A stretch of 64,000 nt of DNA from Schistocephalus solidus (lineage: Eukaryota; Platyhelminthes; Cestoda; Diphyllobothriidea; Diphyllobothriidae): assembly GCA_017591395.1 (NCBI GenBank), contig WEDG01001365.1, forward strand, positions 1 to 64,000, read 5' to 3'. Below the pieces are notes generated by a model that ran no database searches, had not been told where the DNA came from, and saw only the letters and a program-made list of their open reading frames with translations. Every line of letters begins with the position of its first letter. The stretch's first letter is position 1. The translations under genes and the position numbers were made by a program. This document shows, piece after piece, positions 33,477-44,160 of this stretch.

Positions 33477-36321
33477 TTGGCAAACTCGAGACAAACGGAA
33501 TTTGGCTCTGCTGACTGCTGCATACTTAAATTTCTGTATACCAACGCCCAAAGTCTGTTTTCGAAGCTCGACGAACTGAGAATTCAGGTAGCCGTTCTGT
33601 CTCCCGATATTATAGCAATCACAGAAACATGGCTGTCACAGAACATCAGCGATTGCGAAGTAGCCTTATCCGGGTACCAGCTGTTCAGGAGAGACCGCAC
33701 CCACCGCCAGGGTGGAGGAGTTGCGATGTATGTTAAAAGCAATTTCACAGTGTGTGAAATGACGGAGAAGATTAGCAATGGTATTGAGGCTATTTGGCTG
33801 AAAATAAAGACGCGGGGATCGCAGTCCCTTGAAGTCATGACTCTACCGACCACCGGGGACAGACACCGACGCTGATACTTGTTTGTTGGAGAACATAAAG
33901 GAGATTAGTAGTCGACCTGATGTTGTTCTCATGGGTGACTTCAATGCACCCAGCATTCGATGGAACGATCTGCAGGCGCAGAGCTCAAAGTTTTCCTTCG
34001 ATCATCGTCTGCTAAAGACAACACTTGAAGCTCTTTTCACCCAACATGTATTTGTTCCAACGAGAGCGCGTGGAGGACAACAGGCTAGTTGTTTAGATCT
34101 CGTCTTCACTAAAGATCCTGACAGTATAGACGAGGTACACTGCCTACCTCCACTTGGTCGAAGTGATCATGCAGTACTTTCATGGGAGTATGGTTTATAT
34201 TCTGTGCCATCTGCAATAAATGAAACCAGGCCCAATCTATGGCGAGGAGACTTTTGCAAGATGAGAGCTGAGGCATCACGAATAGACTGGGATCTTCTCT
34301 TCTCCGGGAATGTCACTGAGGACTGGAATTTATTTAAGGAGTGTTTGTTGAATCTAATAAAATGCCACTGTCCGCCATCACAACTTAGGATATCTAACAG
34401 ACCACAGTGGTTAACAAGGGATCTAAAAGAGATTAACAGGAAAGGAAGGCTTTGGAAGAAATTTTGCCGATCCAATGAAAATTTAGCCTTGCAAGCATAC
34501 AAAACTCAAAGGAACAAGGTTAAAAGCTTGATCTTCAAAAGCCGACGGGATTACGAGAGGGATTTGCTCCAGAGAGCAGTTCACAATCCCAAATTGCTCT
34601 ACAGCTATGTAAGAAAAAGCACACGTAACAGGAACCCGATTCCTGTTATGAGAAACGATGACGGTTTCGAGATATCAGAAATAAAAACAAAGCTGAACAC
34701 TTTTCCAGTTCTTTCAGTCGGTTTTCACCAGAGAAGCTGTTTTTATTCCATCTAGTTACGAGACTATGGGAGCGCCAATTATTCAGGATATGCTCTTTCG
34801 AGAAGAGGCGGTCTTTGAAGAACTAAAAGTCTGAAGGCATGCAAATCCCCTGGCCCCGACGAGATTCCAGCAAAGCTACTCCTCGAACTTGCTCGAGAGC
34901 TGGCGAAACCGCTATCCTTTCTGTGCCAGAAATCGTTCGATACGGGAATTCTTCCTACCGACTGGAAAACAGCCCACATCACACCGCTTCACAAAAGTGG
35001 TAGTCGTGCATTTGCTACAAACTACAGGCCTGTCAGCCTGACCTCAATCTGTTGCAAGGTTATGGAGAAGGTTGTCAAAAGGAATTGATGATTTATTTAG
35101 AAACCCGTAACCTCTTATCAACTGCACAATACGGCTTTCGTAGGGAAGATCGTGTTACGAACTTACTTTATACGATGCAAAGCTGGACAAAAGCACTCGA
35201 TGCAAAAGACACTGTGCATGTGGCCTACATTGATTTCCAGAAGGCCTTCGATAGTGTTCCGCACCAGCGTCTCCTTTACAAGTTGAGAATGTTTGGTATT
35301 GGAGGCAAACTTCTTACGTGGATCAAGAATTTTCTCGTTGGTCGTTCCCAAGTGGTCTGTGTAGGCGGATCGCGATCAAAGCGCACAGTCATCGAGAGTG
35401 GAGTCCCACAAGGTTCAGTGCTCGGACCGATCCTATTTCTCTTGTTCATTAATGATTGTGTACAGGAATTGGACTGTAACTTTGCTATGTTTGCGGACGA
35501 TATAAAAATCTGGAAAGTTATCCACAATGCTGCCGATGGAGACGATTTCCAAGAAAATCTTCGTCGATTGGACGAGTGGTCCCGCAAATGGCTCTTGTCC
35601 TTCAACTCAAACAAATGCACCCTGCTACGTCTGGGAAATCGAAATCAGGTCACTGATATGCGACCCTACTATTTGAACGGTTTGCCACTCCGAGAAGCAC
35701 ACACACAGAAGGATCTTGGAGTTTGGATGAAAGACAACCTGAAGCCTTCTACGCAATGTTGCAAGGCAGCTAAATCCGCCAATTCAATGCTGTACGCTAT
35801 CAAGCGGGCATTTAAAGTTTTCGATGAAGACTGCTTTTCTAAAGTCTTTGGTACGTTTGTAAGGCCACATCTTGAATATGCGATCCAAGCCTGGCGACCG
35901 TGGACCCAACAGGACTACAACATGCTCGAAAGGGTGCAGCGGCGAGCCACAAAATTAGTAAGAGGTCAAGGTGAACTGCCATATGAGATTCGTCTAAATA
36001 ACCTAAAGCTCTATCCTCTGAGTTATAGGCAGTTGCGCGGAGACTTGATACAAACCTTCCGTATCGTGCGTGGCATGGATTGCGCCCTCCTATGTGATGA
36101 TTTTTCCAACTTGCCACTACGAATAATCTCCGAGGTCATCCATTCAAACTAAGTGTGCCCCAAGTAAGATTGGATGTGAGGAAGTATTTTTCACCAACCG
36201 TGTCGTGGAACCGTGGAATAACCTACCTGAGGCGATTGTAATGTCCCAGTCTGTGGATACATTCAAACATCGGCTTGACATACATATGTTGCAGCACCAC
36301 GAAGACTATGTGACTACTTAA
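33477..36321 (+). pseudogene. CR1 family A ORF2 (AP endonuclease plus reverse transcriptase), frameshifted
   Basis: The endonuclease reads FLYTNAQSLFSKLDELR, IAITETWLS (about 33,613), GDFNAPSIRW (about 33,934) and SDHAVLSW (34,162). A 2-base loss near 33,845 breaks it between the first two thirds and the rest. After a basic linker (RKGRLWKKFCRSNENL), frames shift again around 34,690, 34,800 and 35,090. The RT core then runs open from about 35,090 to 36,152: DFQKAFDSVPHQR, SGVPQGSVLGP (35,400), FAMFADDIKIW (FADD at 35,489-35,500), SFNSNKCTLL, QAWRPWTQQDYN, RATKLVRGQGELPYE. The active-site aspartates are intact. The C-terminus continues in shifted frames to about 36,321 ([18 protein letters not shown]). 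This domain pair nicks the target and copies the RNA in place. Confidence 0.88.
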
Positions 36322-36474
36322 CCTTAACAATATCAGTGTACCACGTAAATCTGCCTGCATTCACTTGACTGTAACTTCTTTACATTGCTTCTTATTCTTG
36401 CTATTTTTATGTAACAAATAGGGATTTCAAAGGCGTAAGCCTATTTTCCTCAAAATACACTGAACTGAACTAAA

Positions 36475-37650
36475 ACGCTGGATATCTACGTGATTCTGTC
36501 GGTCAAGGAAATTCTTTAATATCCTCCTGACCATATTTTACTCTGAATGTCCCAAGAGCTTACTGAGAGTTGTTTTTGACTTAACCCTCATTTTATGGTG
36601 CTCTTCTATTCCATCCTGTTACGGGTTTGTTTCTTTGGTTTCCTCTAAGATCTCTAGCGAGCAGTTGGGATGGCTGACAGAAGTTGGAACTACAGACAGG
36701 ACTGTCTTTAGAAGAAGCGCCATTTCCGTTATCCTAATCGTACTGTTATCCAAGTCGGCACTTACTGTATCACTACCCATAAACTGAGATACTTCTCAGA
36801 CTGCATTATCTTGAATTTTGCCTTTATGCGCTTCGCGTTTTTGGCCTAACACTGCTAATCTCTTTTTAGCTATCCATATTCTTCTTCAGGATCTCCCGTT
36901 AAATCCGCGATCTCGTCTTCCCATTTTTTCAGTTTGATCAATAATTGGGTACAGCTAACGCAAGACTCATCTTCGTAACCCACACTATTTGTACTTATTA
37001 CTCTTTTGGTAGGTTTTGCCGATCGTGGGCTGAAGGCATTAAGAGAACGAGCACAAATCCTTGACAAAGGGTAATATCGTCAGGCTTTCCTTCTTAAGAG
37101 TTATCGCTGCTTTGCCTAGTATTATCGTCAAACTACTGGCTGTCCATCAATTATAGAGTTTGGTGAGTATTTTTAAACACAAGGAGTACGCTTATTGTTT
37201 TATTTTTAATTAAAAAACTTGATAAAACGTACGAAGGATATGTAGGGACGACTCAGTCTTTTGTGGGTTACAAAAAGATTCTGGATAATTTCCGATGTTG
37301 CAAATATTTGATGTCTTTTGTTGCTAGGCTGTTATTTGAGCATGAAGCGATTCTGTAGTCCGTTAAAATTTTTAAGAAAAAAACATTGCCTGAATTCCGA
37401 TTATTAGAGAAATTTCCACCATGTGGATACACAGCGGCACCAATTGCAGAACGCCATGCACTAGACCGCCCTTGACATTTTCGGTTGACCACGCCGTCAA
37501 CACCAGGATTTGTTTGATGATAAAGAAGAATAAATCCACAATCTGCTGACCGATAAGAACGGACCACATAAAAGCATATATAAATTGCCTTACCGGCACA
37601 AGCTGAGTCGCCATATTTTGATGTCACCGTTTGGTGCAGCTGCGACCGGT
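36475..37650 (-). mobile_element. CR1 copy C, outer part (5' region and ORF1 start)
   Basis: Continuation of copy C on the far side of the CR1 insertion. ORF1 begins near 37,067 with the same SVGYEDESCVSCTQLLIKL segment as copy B. The hydrophobic frame at 37,372-37,614 is the counterpart of 24,869-25,153, but single-base indels shift its end, so it is not maintained as a protein. The 5' limit near 37,650 is approximate. Confidence 0.75.
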
Positions 37651-38079
37651 CGGGGATGCTAGGCGTCCTGATAAGTTGCAAGGGTGATGAAATCACATGA
37701 TACGCGGACCCCAACGAAATGAGAACTGTATTCACCTCTATCAGGGAACACTACAAGCACCCCGGTTCACCGACTGCTGGACAAACGTACGAAATATTGC
37801 TGGAGATGTGGCAAAAAGTATCTGTTCCTCCAGATTTCTAGGACGCCTTTATCATCCCTCCGTAGAAGCCGAAGGGAAACCGGCACATCTGAGATAACCA
37901 TGGAGGAATCTCTTTGCTCAATATAAGTGAGAAGATCTTCGCTTGCACACTTCTCAAATTTCCAAACGCAATGCAACGACCACTTAAAAACGTTATCTGC
38001 TGTCTCCAAAAATGCTCAAATCGTCGACCCTGCTCCTTCCTCCATAGTGAATATGACGAGTACCACACTCATCACCAGT

Positions 38080-38920
38080 GACAAAACTCCTAATGTCCAC
38101 TGTCATCGATCACCATCACCTCCATTATCCCTGACACAAACCCCGCGATGACGACAAATATAATCTCTCCCACTTCTGATGCCCTCAAAAAATCACCACC
38201 CACAACCAGCAACAATATGGACTCAACCCCTAAATTGTCTCGTGGCCATTGCATATTCACCTTACGCATCGGCCTGGTTTATTCACTTGTGATTCCAACA
38301 CACTGTCACCAGCACACCAGCACTAGAATCCTAGAACTAAACTCGCCGAATTCGCCTTCACTGTCAACACTGCTCACGCACATTCACTAACCGAATGAGC
38401 CCTTTCTGTTACGTTTGCTCCACGAAAAACCCGCGGTAAACCACCACAAACAAGATCACACTAGCAAACATTTTTGCATGAACACACGCACAAATTACGC
38501 ATGTACGCACCCAAAAGTACACACCAAAGGAACGAAATCAGTACCTCTTTCTTAAGTCGGAAGTGTGTTCTTCGGCTCCCTCTCCATCTGGGTACGATGC
38601 TGCAAGTGACATCCAAGCGGACCAGTCCCCGTTGTATGAAATTTTAATGTGTTGTACGGCAACCAACTCGTGGAGGTGTGACACACGCAGACGGGCTGTT
38701 TTAAGCTCTGTCAGCTATCTCTCTCGATCTCACCGTCAGTTGATTGACTTGCTCATACAACCAGACGGTGAATGGGAAAATGAAAGAAACGGTGAAATTG
38801 AACCTCATGGCATATTCCTTGTTAGAAACAATCTGATATGCTTGAAAATATCACGGTGCGCTAAAAGTCATGACTTGGACAGGATAACTCTGTCCTTCTC
38901 TGTGGACGAAGTGTCACAGT
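38080..38920 (+). repeat. R repeat, copy 3 (right arm)
   Basis: Mirror image of R copy 2. The frame at 38,563-38,943 is the longest intact version of the R reading frame, 126 codons starting MCSSAPSPSGYDAASDIQAD. It lacks the internal deletion seen at 23.7 kb. Earlier frames on the same strand (37,927-38,390) are Thr- and Ser-rich. No family recognised. Confidence 0.6.
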
Positions 38921-39590
38921 GCAATTATTGTTTCCTAGTTTAAGCTTTATGACACTCCCTAGCAGTTGAAATCTAATTCCTATTTCTCGCTGTGTGAACT
39001 TGTGATCGTTTTTGCAAAGACCAAAGAGTGCGGTGGCATGACTAGGTACACGCTTCGTACCACACCATGCCTTAAGCCCACTGTGTGATTTGCGTTGAGT
39101 GGTTGATACGTGGACTGGGAGTCAGACGGCGATGGCTCCTTCATATATCCTGGTTTTGGTTATCCTGCTGTGAGTGTCAAGTGAGTCAGATCGTGTTGTA
39201 AAGCGCGCAGACGGGTTCCCCAGCCCTGTTGGCCACTGCATCCACTCCCGCATCAAACAACTGACCAGCTTGGACGGTGGCCTGGTTCTGAGGGTGGAGA
39301 GAGAGAGAGTGATGTCAACGGTCTCAGCACATATTCTTCACTTTTAAAAAATCAGATGCTGTTGAAGTTATCACAATGTACATAAAGCCATATCTTTGAA
39401 GGCTGCCAGCTGATGGGATAACTCGGTCCCTCAGACTGAGAGTGAGACTGCAATGGCTACTTCTTAATGTGCCTTTTTGGCACACCCACTCAGTCGGGAT
39501 TTGAGCTCCCCCCTAATTTCATGTAGTTTCCTTGTTTGTGGTGGACACCGTGCGTAGGCCAGTGCCATCTCCAATCCCCGGTCTTCTTGA
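38921..39590 (-). repeat. D-associated segment (right arm)
   Basis: Mirror image of 22,935-23,615. It contains the GAGAGAGAGAG run at 39,298-39,312 and ends at GGTCTTCTTGAC (about 39,580-39,592), part of the D core. D homology to the left arm stops there. Confidence 0.6.
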
Positions 39591-40060
39591 CGGAACCTGG
39601 CAGGGTGTTTAAAAATCACTTTCATTTTTATTTCCTTTTCGATCCCCCATCCCAGTAGCCATGGTTGTAGCCGAGTCCCAGCATTTTATCGACCAACATG
39701 CTTCGAAGGATCATTAGTCTGACAATATTCCCAGCTCTCTGTAAATTCTTCTGATTCTGTGAAGTCAAATTTTTGTATTACCTATCGCTTTTGAACCCTT
39801 TCTCAGATATCGTCTTTAATTATCAGTTTTCAACATTTCATCGACCACGTATTCTCTTGAAGCAATAATATTCTACCCTCTACATTATCTAATTCTATGA
39901 GTCTTGATATGAATGAATCACAACAGCAAGACAAATCCGAGAGGGATGAATCTCTTACAGAGCCTGCACTATTGGACTGTGAAGCATCATCCCCTGTATC
40001 AGCGCCTAATATCGAAGGTGAGAGTTGACGTCCTAGTGATGGAAGAAAGAAGGACGTTAA
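39590..40060. other. Right-arm-only block
   Basis: These 470 bases have no counterpart in the left arm, where a different 390-base block (22,540-22,930) occupies the same place. A minus-strand frame at 39,830-40,168 reads from the Gypsy LTR into this block, with SNSAGSVRDSSLSDLSCCCD. I recognise no domain. It may be LTR of a variant Gypsy or an inserted fragment. Confidence 0.5.
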
Positions 40061-43000
40061 ACATCCAATGCTCGCGTGGCTTCCAGCGACGTATCGACCA
40101 GAAGCGTAAAGCGGAGAGAAGGAAAATGCGAGGGCGCTAGCAGTGAGTTGACAAAGAGAGTGAGACAAAGGTTCTCACGCGTTAATACGCAAGGTTTTGC
40201 AGGTAAAGGTATGATGAATTAGCAGTGGCAACGCTGACCACGGAAGCAAACCGCCATACTACCCCCGGCTAGACCGAAGGTGAGGCGTAGCAACGCCGAA
40301 GGATTGGTTAATGTCTAAAAACATGAGTAACCAAACGGTCAGCAAAATGAACACGACGTAATTTACAGGCGATATACACAGTGGGTACAGGGGAAGCGTC
40401 AGTGGTTCTTGCGCCTAGTTTTGGAGGTTGCTGACGAGGAGGGTGCGAACTCGGAGGCAAAGTAAGCATTCAAGGCGGACGGATAGAGGGTCGGGGACGT
40501 GAATGAGCATGGGGTACAGGAGCACAGGGCTCGCGGGCGGAGTGTGTAGGAACCAGCTTTGAGATTGTCCACGCTCATGACCTCCTCGCAAGTTCCGCGT
40601 TAGATGTTAATGGTAATCGACCCTCGAGGAACAATCCAGAATGGCCGTCGCAGAGGGGTTCCAGTGGTTAGCGTAGTGGAGCACATCGGAGAAGGACGTG
40701 AGAGCAAGTCACCAGGTCTTTCACCATATAAGACTTGGAGACTTATGGCCAGTCGGAACTGAGTATAGAGTCCGCATAATTGGCGTAGGCGGTGACGAAG
40801 GTTAACAGGATCCTCAACCGCACCACAAGGACATTGCGAGATCATCTCACCAAAAAGCAGGACGGTAGCGCCGAACACGAAATCAGCAGTGAAAAAATCA
40901 TGGTCCGAGCGGATGCCCAACAGGACCAGGGGGATGGTCCGTCCAGTTCTCCGGATCATCCGCGGCGTATATGGAGGCCTTTAGCTGGCAGTGGAACTGC
41001 TCGACCATCCCGGTGGCAGCCAGTTGATACCTGTTGTGTGGATTCTTTTACAACCTTAAGAGGAGAGGAAAGACTGGAAAAGATGAGATTCAAATTGGGC
41101 ACTTCCATCAGTCATGAAATTGGAGGGGGAAATAAAGGGGGCAACCCAACGACTGAGGGAGCTTTGACTATAAATTAAGCAGCAACATCAGGCAGAAGAA
41201 TAGCTTCCAGTCACCGGGTGACTCGATCCACTCAAGGGAGGAGGTAGGAATAACCAGTAGACAGAGATAGGTGAACGTAGGTGAATCTTTTACCAGGGCC
41301 GGGAAGGCGCCGATGGGGCCTTGTTATGCCGCTAGAATTTGCTCCGTTGACAGCTGAGACTAATCCTTTTCCAAGCCTTCAAGTTCTTGTGCATCCCAGG
41401 CCAGACGAGGTGGTTGAAAAACAACTTTCTAATAGCTTGACTCCTAGGGTGAGATAGGTTGTGCAGGGAGGAAGAAAACTTTGCAGCTAAGGAGTGGTGG
41501 CACAAATGGACGATGATATGGCGTGGAGACGTCGCATAGAATGCTGCCGTTGCCAGAAGTAAGTGGCGGCTCCTGGAGCTTGCGTCCGAAAACACCCTTA
41601 TCACAGGCCAAACAAGCACGGCGTTGTTCGGCGGCCAACGCAATGAGGTCGACGCCAGGAGAAAACTGGAGGTGAGCAAGGGAGATCCTTGACAGGATGT
41701 CAGCCACCTCATTCCGTGACCCGCCAATGTGGCGAAGGTCTGAAGTGAACTGCGAAATGCAGTCCATTTTGTGGATCCCCGGAGGTTGAGCTTATCAGAA
41801 TTTGACTTGAAGGCGAAGGTAAGGGGCTTATTTTATATTATTTGATCCATGAAGACTATGAAGTTTCTATTCTCAAGGAAGTGCCGTAATTTGTTAACGA
41901 CAAGGTACACAGCAAGGAGTTCCCGTCCAAACGTGTTTTGACGAGATTCGGCAGGTGAAAACCTTATGCGTAAGAAAGCTGAAGTTTGGGGTCTGATCTC
42001 CAATATGCTGCTAAAGAACCATGCCAACGGCAAAATTGGAGGCGTCAACCAGGAAGGAGATTGGCGCATCGGGGGCTGAATGCGTCGAAGGTGTGGCATA
42101 GACTAAGACAGCTTTCTCCTTTTTAATAGCAGAGAGGGCGTCTGCAGACAGCTCGAATGAACCTTTGGGACCTGAGAGAAGGCTCATGAATGGTTTCTGT
42201 AAATTAATACAGGAGCCGGTGATAGAAATGCACCATGTCCAGCACACGCTGCATCTGACGTTTGGATGAAGGCGGTGGGAATTCACGGGTAGCCGCAACC
42301 TTCGATGATAGAGGGTGGATGCCGTTGGTGTTGACCAGGTGCCCGAGAAACTCGATGGGAGGGAACGCCAAAGACGCACCTGCACGGGATGTGAACAACG
42401 CCTAATTGGTCAAGGCGGGCAAACACCGGTGCGAGATGTTCTATGTGTTCCTCGACGGTACAACTGGACACCAAGTTATCGCCAATGTAGGTGTTGGCAA
42501 AGGGAAGGCCTTGAAGCACACTATCTATGAACCTTTGGAAATTTTGAGAGACGTTGCGGAGTCCAACTGACAGATGCAGGAATTCGAAGAGACCAACGAA
42601 GGTGTTGATGGCATCTTCGAACTGTCCTCCGGGGCTATGGGGATTTGTTGAAAGGCAAGGACCAAGTCGATCTTCGAAAACACCGACTTCCTGAATAGAG
42701 CACCAGCAAAATCTGGGCTGGCGACATTGTTTAAGGCCCTGCCGTCATCGCAGAGGTGTCAGACACCAGTGACGGCCTTACGAACCATATGGATGGGCTA
42801 GGGTCATGAGCTTTCAAATTGATGGGTGATGCACATTTGAGGCATATACCCGAACTCGGCCTTTGTGGTAGCAAGACGTGTAGGTGCGAGGCGGCGCGGC
42901 TGGGAAAGCACAGGAGGACCTGTCGTGCGGATTTGATGAACATCGTCATATGGTGAGGTAGATTTGCTGAAGATTGATCGAATGAGTCCAAGATATTTTG

Positions 43001-43560
43001 CAAGGAGCTGCAAAAATTGACTATCAGGTTCAGGGTCGAGAACTGCGAGTTTGCGGGACAACTCAGAAGAATGGGTACCTCGGACGGTCCATTTGGCGGT
43101 CCGGTCTTGTAAACGGGAGTGGCGGCAGTTTGCCATAGGATCGAAAGTGGCTAGGAAATCCACACCAAGCATTTCTCAGGGGATGTTTGCAAAGACAACG
43201 ACCTTAGGGAAGAGATGCTGGAGGCCAATATCTACGGAGAGGGAGCAGGTACCGAAGGTGACAATTGGTGAGGTGTTGATGGCTCAAACGAAGAGGGCTG
43301 GGGTTGCGGCACTGACGATCGGCTGCTGTTGGAGGGATAATAATCAGCACCAGTATAAATCAAGAAATGTCTTCAACTCTGGATTTCGGAGACGTAGAAG
43401 ATACGAATAAAGCTGGAGACGCCAGTGGTATTGGTCGCATTGGCCTTCGGTCTGATCTGTTTTACTTGTTTGCTTAACTAGGAGACGAAGGAGCAGGGGG
43501 GGTTCAGCGAGAGTTTTTGGCACCAGATGTGATGTGGTAGCAGCAGCTGGTGGCTAAAGT
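40060..43560 (-). mobile_element. Ty3/Gypsy element, right-arm copy (gag end to LTR)
   Basis: On the minus strand from 43,550: a gag end with CYHITSGAKNSR then, after a frameshift, PPCSFVS, resembling the CHCC gag finger of CsRn1-like Gypsy elements. Next comes a protease with LIYTGADYYPSN near 43,350, where the catalytic Asp of DTG is Tyr, then MLGVDFLATFDPMANCRHSR. RT shows ALNNVASPDFAGALF (with an internal loss), FSKIDLVLAFQQIPIAPED and FANTYIGDNLV at about 42,475, where YIDD has become YIGD. RNase H and integrase follow as in the left arm, then part of an LTR (40,265-40,060). Stops and frameshifts are throughout. The part beyond 42,451 is outside the inverted repeat. Confidence 0.87.
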
Positions 43561-43564
43561 GGGA

Positions 43565-43735
43565 CGAGATGAAGGGGGTCAGACAGGCGGGTAAGGGAAG
43601 AGAGAGTGCGTCAGATGCATTGAAAATCTACTATCACTTAAAACTAATTTGCGTACAAGGCACCATCAATGCACCACACTTCTGTGGAGCATACAGTGGG
43701 CATCTTCAGACTAAGATGGCCGAAATGTCGTGATG
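43565..43735 (-). repeat. D repeat copy
   Basis: The minus strand reads TATGCTCCACAGAAGTGTGG, then TTAGTTTTAAGTGATAGTAG and CGCACTCTCTCTTCCC, the same series as in the 58,330 copy. It abuts the gag end of the Gypsy element. Confidence 0.6.
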
Positions 43736-44160
43736 GTTGGGAGGTTTTATTAATGAGCAGTTTTTTATCTCTAAAATTTCGTAAAGCCGAGGGATAGTCT
43801 TAGTTTTTTTCTAACTGTTTCTTTAGACGGGAAATATGTAGAATCGAGTTACTCTGCAGCATAGACCCATGTTAAGTATTTCTAATTGCCAAGCCCTTTA
43901 AAACAGTCAACAGCTTTATCAATTACTTGCAATTCCCCGGGTGAAAAGCATTATTGGCTGAATCAGTATTATGTTTAACATGGATGCTACCGACTGCCGA
44001 ATTTAAGAGTAGTCTCACCACCTTAACATTTGCACAATTTTTCCACCATTAACTCCGTGTTTAATGAACTACCAGATTATAATCAACCGAAACATTCAAT
44101 TTAGGAAAATTTTATATAAAAACCCCTTCGAGTGCGGTGTTTGATCAAACTACTGATCTC
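43736..44160. other. Unassigned interval
   Basis: AT-rich sequence with no gene or repeat I can name. Confidence 0.45.

Larger units (their letters stand above)
31722..36474 (+). mobile_element. Full-length CR1 element, family A
   Basis: Both ends are fixed by the uninterrupted site in the left arm (about 26,008-26,012): right-arm homology stops at GATAAAC before 31,722 and resumes with AAACGCTGGAT after 36,474. The element has a 5' UTR of about 370 bases, ORF1, ORF2, and a 3' UTR ending in AAGCCTATTTTCCTCAAAAT and two TGAAC units. AAAC on both sides could be a 4-base target duplication. ORF1 and ORF2 both carry frameshifts, so the copy is not autonomous, but it is the best-preserved element in the window and the youngest event in this region. 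Confidence 0.92.
30630..42451. repeat. Right arm of the ~22-kb inverted duplication
   Basis: Mirror image of 20,153-27,105, interrupted by the CR1 element at 31,722-36,474. The inner boundary is where CTTGGTCAAGGCG is shared (about 27,093-27,105 and 30,630-30,643) and the left arm continues in CR1 while the right arm enters other sequence. The outer boundary is at 42,451. There the right-arm Gypsy simply continues, so the break is a truncation in the left copy. Confidence 0.9.

Noticed and set aside
31722..36474. Active autonomous CR1 element
   Set aside because: Structure is full length and the RT box is intact, but ORF1 has at least two frame breaks and ORF2 several, so it cannot supply its own proteins.
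20153..42451. Palindrome as a pure assembly artefact
   Set aside because: The arms differ by scattered substitutions, indels, a replaced block and a 4.75-kb insertion present in one arm only. Mechanical duplication during assembly would give identical arms. Long reads are still needed.
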